A stretch of 64,000 nucleotides of DNA from Actinobacillus sp. (lineage in GTDB: Bacteria; Pseudomonadota; Gammaproteobacteria; Enterobacterales; Pasteurellaceae): NCBI GenBank assembly GCA_020026115.1, contig JAHHQY010000002.1:1-64000 (forward strand). Reading direction: 5' to 3'. A model generated the notes under the pieces. That model saw only the letters and a list, made by a program, of their open reading frames with translations. It made no database searches and had not been told where the DNA came from. The translations under genes and the position numbers were made by a program. This document shows positions 57,943-64,000 of this stretch, in pieces. Every line of letters starts with the position of its first letter. Within the stretch, counting starts at the first letter, position 1.

Positions 57943-59487
57943 ATGCAAGCCTCATTACAAGATATTTTAAATACGGTGACCTCCGCCCAACTTACTTGCC
58001 AACAAAAAGAAATGAGCTTGGCCAATATTGCTGAACGCTTATTTGACCCGCGCCAATTGCTTGGCTACACCGACGAAGAATGGCATTACATTGAAAATCA
58101 AATGATTTGCGACCTAAACGAAGGTTATGCGATTTATCGTCCACGTTATATTGTGCCTGATTATAATGTTTTCATTCAAAAAGGCTGTGAAATGTTAGAG
58201 CTTCCGGCACCTAAAACTTTAGATGATGTGCTAGACGGCTTACTCATTTTGTATACCCACGTTCCTTCTATCACCACTTTCCCTGTGTTTATCGGTTTCT
58301 TGGATAAACTCATTAACCCATTCTTAACAGAAGATGAAGAAGCGGATTATGCAAAAATTAAACGTTTTTTAAATCATATTGATAAAGCGATTTCTGACTC
58401 TTTCTGCCATGCGGATATTGGCCCTGAAGAAACTAAAGCTGGCCACTTAATTTTGCGTGCCGTCATTGAATTAGAAAATACCACGCCAAATATGACGATT
58501 TTATACGATAAAAATAAAACTTCCGCTGAGTTTGCAAAACTTGCGGCGAAAGCTTGTTTATTAGTTTCTAAACCTTCTTTTGCAAACCACCCTTACTATC
58601 AAAAAGAAATGGGCGATTATGCGATTGCAAGTTGCTATAACGCCTTACCGGTTTGCGGTGGTGCTTACACCTTAACGCGTTTACGTTTAGGGACTATGGC
58701 TCGTAGCGTGCAATCCTTAGATGAAATGGTCAATGATTTATTACCAAAAGTGGCTAATCTTGCCCTTTCTACTATGGATAAACGCCATCGTTTCTTAGTT
58801 GAACGCAGTCATTTCTTTGAAAGCAGTTTCTTAGTGAAAGAAGGTTTTATTAAACGCGAAAACTTCACCAGTATGCTCGGTATTGTGGGCTTAGCTGATG
58901 CGGTTAACCATCTTTTAGCTTGCGAAAATCTTTCTGAAACCTTTGGTAAAAGTGCGCGCGGTGATGAAATCGCCCACGCGATTTTGCAAAAATTAGATGA
59001 AGTTAATCAACAACATACTGGTTTATATGTAGAGCGTAGCCAAAATCATTACCTCTTACATGCACAAGTTGGGGCAAGTTTACATGCTGAAGATGCGCTG
59101 AATACCCCAGCTCATCGCGTGAAAGTAGGACAAGAACCGACCTTACTTGCACAATTAAAACAATCTGCTCAGTTCCATAAATACTTCCCTTCTGGTGCTG
59201 GGGATTTATTCGCTTTCGATCAAACTTATGTCGATCATCTTGATGCGATTTTAGATATTATTGACGGCGCTTTTGCCTTAAATTATCGCTACATTACGAC
59301 TTACTTAAAAAATACAGATTTAATTCGTGTAACGGGTTATTTAGTGAAAAAAAGTGAAGTAGAAAAATATCGTCGCGGTGAAGCTGTGCGAGCGGATACC
59401 ACTTGGTTTGGCGATGGTACGGATTCTTGCGCCGATGTTTTTGACCGTAAATTACGCAATGAAGATGACCTTAGCGGTACAAATTAA
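57943..59487 (+). CDS. yjjI: Glycyl radical enzyme of the YjjI family (substrate unknown)
   Basis: Anaerobic radical enzyme, 514 residues (E. coli YjjI 516). The glycyl radical loop is IRVTGYLVKKS near residue 465, equivalent to RVSGY in pyruvate formate-lyase. The active cysteine is in LPVCGGAYTLTRLRLG. The ATG at 57943 follows AAGGAG. The gene overlaps yjjW, its activating enzyme. Members of this family are much shorter than pyruvate formate-lyase (760) and have no assigned reaction. In E. coli yjjI-yjjW lie near the deo genes; no deo genes are here. Confidence 0.9.
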   Translation: MQASLQDILNTVTSAQLTCQQKEMSLANIAERLFDPRQLLGYTDEEWHYIENQMICDLNEGYAIYRPRYIVPDYNVFIQKGCEMLELPAPKTLDDVLDGLLILYTHVPSITTFPVFIGFLDKLINPFLTEDEEADYAKIKRFLNHIDKAISDSFCHADIGPEETKAGHLILRAVIELENTTPNMTILYDKNKTSAEFAKLAAKACLLVSKPSFANHPYYQKEMGDYAIASCYNALPVCGGAYTLTRLRLGTMARSVQSLDEMVNDLLPKVANLALSTMDKRHRFLVERSHFFESSFLVKEGFIKRENFTSMLGIVGLADAVNHLLACENLSETFGKSARGDEIAHAILQKLDEVNQQHTGLYVERSQNHYLLHAQVGASLHAEDALNTPAHRVKVGQEPTLLAQLKQSAQFHKYFPSGAGDLFAFDQTYVDHLDAILDIIDGAFALNYRYITTYLKNTDLIRVTGYLVKKSEVEKYRRGEAVRADTTWFGDGTDSCADVFDRKLRNEDDLSGTN

Positions 59488-60266
59488 TGTCTCATTTGCC
59501 TGACCTTACCTTGCCTGTTCATCGCATTATTCCTTTTGCGAATGTCGACGGGCAAGGTAATCGTACCACCGTTTTTCTGCAAGGTTGTGACATCAATTGC
59601 TTATATTGTCACAACCCAGAAATGATTGCGCGCCATAATCCTGAAAGCCATTTAATGAGTTTAAATGCGCTTTATGAAGAAATTATGCAATCCGTGCCTT
59701 TTATTCGTGGCGTCACTTTTTCTGGTGGCGAACCGACGTTACACGCCAAAAATTTAGTGCCACTTTTTAAAGCGTTACAAGAGCAAGGCTTAACTTGCTA
59801 TGTAGACTGTAACGGCTTTTTCGATGCGCAAAAAATTGCAGACTTAATTGAAGTGGCGGATAAATTTTTATTTGACCTTAAAGGAATGGGCGAAGGCTTA
59901 GCTAATTTGTGTTTTAACCGAAAAAATACGCAAGGCTTGTTTTCTCTGACTTCTACACAAAAAATTCATCATTTAAACCGTAATTTTGCCAACTTAAGTC
60001 TGCTTTTAGAAAAAGATAAGATTGAAGAAATTCGTTTAGTTTGCATTAAAGGCTTTTTTGATATTCCTGCTTTATTACAAAAAACCGCGGATTTAATGAC
60101 GCCAATGCAACGAGAGCAACTTTTCTTGCGTCTTATTTGCGTACATGAAAAAAGCGTGCGCGATAAAGCCCATATGGCGCCTTTTATTCCAACCCGCGCA
60201 GAAATGGATCAGTATTCGGCTTTTGCTCAAAGCCTGGGCTTTCAACGTATCCAAACCATTTATTAA
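59487..60266 (+). CDS. yjjW: Glycyl radical enzyme activase YjjW (radical SAM)
   Basis: Radical SAM enzyme predicted to install the glycyl radical on YjjI. 259 residues. The [4Fe-4S] motif is CDINCLYC (C34, C38, C41), followed by the SAM-binding TFSGGEPTLHA and the DLKGM block. The larger YjjW of E. coli (287) and many activases carry an extra cysteine-rich ferredoxin insert after the first motif; it is absent here. The start ATG overlaps the yjjI stop (TAATG), so the two are translationally coupled. Confidence 0.92.
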   Translation: MSHLPDLTLPVHRIIPFANVDGQGNRTTVFLQGCDINCLYCHNPEMIARHNPESHLMSLNALYEEIMQSVPFIRGVTFSGGEPTLHAKNLVPLFKALQEQGLTCYVDCNGFFDAQKIADLIEVADKFLFDLKGMGEGLANLCFNRKNTQGLFSLTSTQKIHHLNRNFANLSLLLEKDKIEEIRLVCIKGFFDIPALLQKTADLMTPMQREQLFLRLICVHEKSVRDKAHMAPFIPTRAEMDQYSAFAQSLGFQRIQTIY

Positions 60267-60268
60267 AC

Positions 60269-60313
60269 ACTCGCGCCGAAAAAATGACTTCGCTACGCTT
60301 TTTCGGTGCGAGT
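60269..60313. repeat. Inverted mixed-dialect repeat pair after yjjW
   Basis: ACTCGCGCCGAAAA (60269-60282) and TTTTCGGTGCGAGT (60300-60313), beginning two bases after the yjjW stop. The middle G/T mismatch becomes a G-U pair in RNA. Confidence 0.9.
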
Positions 60314-60339
60314 TAATCTGCCTCTGCCCTGTCTTTCTG

Positions 60340-60358
60340 CGCCTGTCGGCGTTTTTTT
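60340..60358 (+). terminator. Second terminator after yjjW
   Basis: Short hairpin CGCC-TGTC-GGCG (60340-60351) followed by TTTTTTT; it touches the -35 of the cyaA promoter. Confidence 0.65.
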
Positions 60359-60385
60359 GTTTTCTGAGATAATTTAAAGTACAAT
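60357..60385 (+). promoter_or_regulatory. Probable cyaA promoter
   Basis: TTGTTT (60357-60362), 17-base spacer, TACAAT (60380-60385), 44 bases before the GTG start. Confidence 0.55.
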
Positions 60386-60428
60386 CAACGTCCTTTTAGT
60401 TTTAATCCCGATTATCCAAGGCCGTAGT

Positions 60429-62921
60429 GTGAATTTTGATTTTAAAAAAGCAAAACAGCAAGTTAATTTCGTTGACGAAATGCGCTTAATGCGAGCAATA
60501 AAAGATGCGCCTGCAGGTTTTGCTACTGTATTACAACTATTACCGCTTTTCTTTCATTGTAATCACCCCTCTTTAGTGGGTTATGTGAAAGATTGCCCAC
60601 AAGGTATTTGTGATTTCACCCTTTCCAATGCGCAAAAAGAATTTCTGCAAATGCGTTTTCCACAACGTTTAAATGCGGAAAATTGCGAAGATTTCATCGC
60701 CTTACATAATGATAAAGATTACCCTGAAAGTGCCGTTTTCCGAGGCATTTATGTTATGGGAAGCATTGGTACAGTCACGCAAACCCCAAACTCTGATTTA
60801 GATATTTGGCTTTGCGCACGAGAAAATCTTACGCCTTTAGACGCCTCTTTATTAAAAGAAAAAATCAGCTTATTACAAAAATGGGCGTTAAATCTTGGCG
60901 TTAAAATTAGTTTATATTTACTAAACGAAAAACGTTTCCGTGATTCTCACTACGCCTCGCCACTTTCTGCCGAACAAGATAACAGCGGTTCGGCACAATA
61001 TATGTTGCTGTTAGATGAGTTTTATCGCACGGCTTTACGTTTAGCTGGAAAACCGATTCTATGGCTTCACTTACCCGTGGAATGTGAAAAAGATTACGAT
61101 AAAAAAGTTAAAGAATATCAAGAAGCTGGAAAAATTGATTTAAATGATTGGGTTGATTTCGGCGGACTTGGCAAACTTTCACCCAATGAATATTTCGGTG
61201 CAACCTTGTGGCAACTTTATAAAGGTATCGATTCTCCTTATAAATCAGCGTTAAAAATTCTTTTATTAGAAAGTTATTCCGCTGAATATCCGCATACTCA
61301 ATTAATTTCTCAAGAATTTAAACAACGTTTATTAAAAGGTGAAACGGATTATCATTTTGACGCTTATCTTTGTATGTTAGAGCGCGTTTCCCGTTATTTA
61401 TTTCATAAAAATGAACATAAACGTTTGAAATTTGCTTACCGTTGTTTCTATTTAAAAATTGCTGAAAATCAACAACAAGAAAAAGAAAATAAACCAAATT
61501 GGCGTTTAGATTATTTACATCAATTAGTGCAAAAATGGCATTGGACAAAAGATTTTACGGACTTTCTAGATAATCGTTCACATTGGGGAATTAAATTTGT
61601 AAAACAAAATCATAATGATTTATTGCAATATTTAATGGCCAGTTATCGCAACTTATTACAATTTGTGCGCCAATATAAAATCAATGCCAGTATCGTTCCT
61701 CAAGATATGGCTATTTTAAGTCGTAAACTTTATACCGCATTTGAAGAATTACCCGGCAAAGTCATTTTTATCAATACGGCGATAGCCAGTGATTTAGCAG
61801 AAAAAGTTTTAACTTTTGTTGAAGTAAAAAATAATCCTATTTTTAAAGCCGGTTGGTATTTATTAAATCATGAGCCGAATTTAGATGGCTTTCATGTCTC
61901 GCGTCATGCTGAATTTAGTGAAACCTTGCCAAAATTAGTAGCTTGGTCTTATTTTAACGGTCTTCTTACGCCTGAAACAAAACTTTATACTCGTAGCCAA
62001 TCGGTGCGTTTACCTGCATTATCACAATTTGCTCAGGATTTATGCCGTACCTTTCCAAGAGAACACGCCCCTGCAAGTAAACAGGCTTTAATTCGTCATT
62101 GTAAAATTCGTCAGCTTTTTATTGCGGTAAATTTAAGTAATGACGTAACGAAAAACTTAGATGCGAATAATGACGAACATCGTAAAACGATTTTAGCGGG
62201 CGATTTATTTAATTTAAAACATTCAGAAAATCCATATATTGGCAGTATTGATGCCATTTATCGTAATCGTTGGAATGAAATTCGCACCTTACATTTTGAA
62301 GGCGACGATGCTTTAATTCGTTTAATTAAAGTTTTAACTCATAAAATTCCTCGTGCTTCAACATCATTACAAGCGGTGAATATTTTTAGCTATGCAGAAA
62401 ATTATTCCACAGAAATTCAACAAACTATTCAAACCTTAATTTATCGCACCCTTGGTATTGAATCGCAAAAAATACCTTCCGAAAATAATATGGCGTCCAT
62501 CATTCGCTATACAGGACATGGTTGGAGTCAACTTTTTCAACAATCTGCGCCTAAAGTTGCGTTTAATAGTACCTTTTTAAATAAAAATAATGCAGAATGC
62601 ACACCTTATCCAAAAGAAGTTGCACAATTTGCAAGTGAAGGCTTTTTACAATTTTTCTTTGAAGATAATCAAGATAATAGTTTTAATGTTTATATTTTAG
62701 ATGAACGCAATCATATTGAAGTTTACCGTTCTTGTTTGGGGGATAAATCCCAAAAAATAAATGAAATAAATCAACTTTATCAAGCGGCAAGTTTGAATAC
62801 GGAAGATAATCCATATAGAATAATTAAATATCATTTTAATTATCCGCAATTCTATCAACTGCTACCTTCTCAAGATACGATTCAAATCGTACCATTCCGC
62901 CATCATTTAAAAATGATTTAG
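60429..62921 (+). CDS. cyaA: Adenylate cyclase, class I
   Basis: Makes cAMP for CRP; 830 residues (E. coli 848). The N-terminal catalytic half shows the nucleotidyltransferase pattern GSIGTVTQTPNSDLDIWLC with Asp 123 and Asp 125 as likely metal ligands. The C-terminal half is the regulatory part that responds to the PTS protein EIIA-Glc. The start is GTG (60429), preceded by CCAAGG. An unusual start codon is also a feature of E. coli cyaA (TTG), where it keeps the level low. cAMP from this enzyme would act on the CRP boxes in this window and on competence. Confidence 0.96.
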   Translation: MNFDFKKAKQQVNFVDEMRLMRAIKDAPAGFATVLQLLPLFFHCNHPSLVGYVKDCPQGICDFTLSNAQKEFLQMRFPQRLNAENCEDFIALHNDKDYPESAVFRGIYVMGSIGTVTQTPNSDLDIWLCARENLTPLDASLLKEKISLLQKWALNLGVKISLYLLNEKRFRDSHYASPLSAEQDNSGSAQYMLLLDEFYRTALRLAGKPILWLHLPVECEKDYDKKVKEYQEAGKIDLNDWVDFGGLGKLSPNEYFGATLWQLYKGIDSPYKSALKILLLESYSAEYPHTQLISQEFKQRLLKGETDYHFDAYLCMLERVSRYLFHKNEHKRLKFAYRCFYLKIAENQQQEKENKPNWRLDYLHQLVQKWHWTKDFTDFLDNRSHWGIKFVKQNHNDLLQYLMASYRNLLQFVRQYKINASIVPQDMAILSRKLYTAFEELPGKVIFINTAIASDLAEKVLTFVEVKNNPIFKAGWYLLNHEPNLDGFHVSRHAEFSETLPKLVAWSYFNGLLTPETKLYTRSQSVRLPALSQFAQDLCRTFPREHAPASKQALIRHCKIRQLFIAVNLSNDVTKNLDANNDEHRKTILAGDLFNLKHSENPYIGSIDAIYRNRWNEIRTLHFEGDDALIRLIKVLTHKIPRASTSLQAVNIFSYAENYSTEIQQTIQTLIYRTLGIESQKIPSENNMASIIRYTGHGWSQLFQQSAPKVAFNSTFLNKNNAECTPYPKEVAQFASEGFLQFFFEDNQDNSFNVYILDERNHIEVYRSCLGDKSQKINEINQLYQAASLNTEDNPYRIIKYHFNYPQFYQLLPSQDTIQIVPFRHHLKMI

Positions 62922-62973
62922 CGGTTTTTTTATGTGGTAGCTCTATACAAAATTAGCATAAGGGTCAAAATTT

Positions 62974-63639
62974 ATGATGGAAGAAAACATCGTTATTGCT
63001 GGAAAGAATAAAATGCCAAAACGCGTATTATTAGTTGATGATCATCCATTAATGCGTCGAGGAATGCGTCAATTATTAGAAACAAGCGACAATTTCATTG
63101 TTATTGGTGAAGCCTCTTCTGGTTTAGAAGGCTTAGAATGGGCAACACGCGAATTGCCCGATATGATTATCCTTGATTTAAATATGAAAGGATTAAGCGG
63201 TTTAGATACTTTAAAAGCGATGCGCAAAGAAGGCATCGACTCTCGCATTGTCATTTTAACTGTTTCTGATGCGCGTAATGATATTTTCACACTTATTGAT
63301 AACGGCGCTGATGGCTATTTATTAAAAGATACCGAACCATCTTTATTATTAAGCCAAATTGAAGAAATCGCTGAAGGCAAAACCGTATTAAGTGATATCG
63401 TGCAAAAAGTTGTAAGCGAACGTCAAGCCGGCGATGACCCAATTTATAGCTTAACTGGCCGTGAATCTGATGTTTTAGGTTTAGTAACAAAAGGTTTATC
63501 GAATAAACAAATTGCGAATGAACTCTTTATTTCTGAAGAAACCGTAAAAGTGCATATTCGTAACTTATTACGTAAATTAAAAGTTCATTCTCGTCTTGCG
63601 GCAACAATCGTTTATTTAGAACACTTCGGGAAAAAATAA
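62974..63639 (+). CDS. narP: Nitrate/nitrite response regulator NarP
   Basis: LuxR-type response regulator of anaerobic nitrate and nitrite respiration, 221 residues (E. coli NarP 215). The receiver domain has DDH (22-24), the phospho-acceptor Asp 68 in MIILDLNMKGLSG, VILTVSD, and LLKD. The C-terminal helix-turn-helix is ESDVLGLVTKGLSNKQIANELF. The start at 62974 adds 13 residues before MPKRVLLVDDH; ATG 63013 is an alternative. The sensor kinase NarQ is not in the window. In Haemophilus NarP is the only Nar regulator. Confidence 0.93.
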   Translation: MMEENIVIAGKNKMPKRVLLVDDHPLMRRGMRQLLETSDNFIVIGEASSGLEGLEWATRELPDMIILDLNMKGLSGLDTLKAMRKEGIDSRIVILTVSDARNDIFTLIDNGADGYLLKDTEPSLLLSQIEEIAEGKTVLSDIVQKVVSERQAGDDPIYSLTGRESDVLGLVTKGLSNKQIANELFISEETVKVHIRNLLRKLKVHSRLAATIVYLEHFGKK

Positions 63640-63680
63640 GCAACCATCGAAGTGGATTGTGGTCTAAAACAAGCTGTATT

Positions 63681-63716
63681 AAGTGAAGTAGCAAACAAAA
63701 CGTTACTTCACTTTCT
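63681..63716 (+). terminator. Possible narP terminator
   Basis: Ten-base stem AAGTGAAGTA / TACTTCACTT (63681-63690, 63704-63713) with only a weak T-run. Confidence 0.5.
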
Positions 63717-63742
63717 TTGCTTAAGCCAATTAAGGAACCACT

Positions 63743-64000
63743 ATGTTGACTTTTCTTCGACTTTCTTACCGCCCCCTTCTAGCCAAACTTTTTACCGGCT
63801 TAAGTGCAGGATTTTTTCTTAGCCTTGCGCAAGCTGAAGAAATCCCCACACAATGCTCAAATACTGAGGCAAAAAATTGCACTCGCACCGAAAATTTAGA
63901 CCCTAACGCGGAAAAATTTCAAACCAATACCGCATTATATCAACTAAAAATTCAAGGTATTGAGGATCCAAAAGCTGAAGAAAACGCCCAAATTTATACG
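63743..64000 (+). CDS. Exported protein, N-terminal fragment; resembles TamA
   Basis: The first 86 codons of a gene that runs off the window. A signal peptide with positively charged N-terminus and hydrophobic core ends LAQA (about residue 31). The mature part starts EEIPTQCSNTEAKNC, then TALYQLKIQGIEDPKAEENA, which looks like the first POTRA strand of TamA, the outer membrane assembly factor. This is inference from a short piece. AAGGAACC stands before the ATG. An exact repeat copy (63881-63894) is in the coding sequence as TRTEN, within the poorly conserved linker. Confidence 0.6.
   Translation, partial: MLTFLRLSYRPLLAKLFTGLSAGFFLSLAQAEEIPTQCSNTEAKNCTRTENLDPNAEKFQTNTALYQLKIQGIEDPKAEENAQIYT

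Noticed and set aside
57943..59487. Annotation of the glycyl radical enzyme as pyruvate formate-lyase PflB
   Set aside because: It is about 250 residues too short and the sequence follows YjjI throughout; the neighbour is YjjW and not focA/pflA.

Overview
The window is AT-rich chromosomal DNA from a member of the Pasteurellaceae (Gammaproteobacteria). The evidence is the Haemophilus-like content and order of many blocks: the thrU-tyrU-glyT-thrT-tufB tRNA operon, pilABCD next to ampD, pgk-fba, yrdD-tsaC-aroE, tusA/yigZ/trkH, and srmB facing trmN6. A few copies of the Haemophilus uptake signal (AAGTGCGGT) are present. The species cannot be named from the sequence. There are no insertion sequences, prophage genes or CRISPR arrays. 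Most of the window is core metabolism and information processing.

Layout. 1-2088: start of tuf and four tRNAs (minus strand), coaA, infA. 2155-8238: glpF, an nrdA without nrdB beside it, D-lactate dehydrogenase dld, and a small secreted protein of unknown function. 8376-20423 (minus strand): secE-nusG, rplKA, rplJL-rpoBC. 20697-28042: upp, a YfhL ferredoxin, pgk-fba, a Dyp-type peroxidase, a TatD-family nuclease, FadL porin, yacG. 28183-34040: glycerol 3-phosphate block glpK, glpT, glpD, glpR. 34075-39236: coaE, the competence pilus operon pilABCD, ampD. 39264-42517: emrR-emrA-emrB efflux. 42746-49361: tal, cobB, mop, srmB, trmN6, a probable small RNA, yrdD-tsaC-aroE. 49560-55277: dhaKLM, a hemerythrin-like protein, recA-recX, waaF. 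55325-64000: tusA, yigZ, trkH, the glycyl radical enzyme pair yjjI-yjjW, cyaA, narP, and the start of an exported protein resembling TamA.

Two themes link the genes. First, three-carbon metabolism under cAMP-CRP: glycerol entry (glpF, glpK), glycerol 3-phosphate use (glpT, glpD, glpR), dihydroxyacetone phosphorylation (dhaKLM), lactate oxidation (dld) and yjjI. CRP-like boxes lie before glpF, glpK, glpD, dhaK, dld and yjjI, and cyaA itself is present. Second, DNA uptake: pilABCD with a CRP-S (Sxy-dependent) competence site upstream of pilA.

The most notable signal is a dispersed 13-14 base element, ACTCGC(G/A)CCGAAAA, found about 33 times (one per ~1.9 kb). It occurs singly inside genes, in both orientations and all reading frames, and as inverted pairs just after stop codons, where it forms hairpins or terminators. 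This is how DNA uptake sequences behave in Haemophilus and Neisseria. The classical Haemophilus signal is almost absent here, so the element may be a new uptake-sequence dialect.
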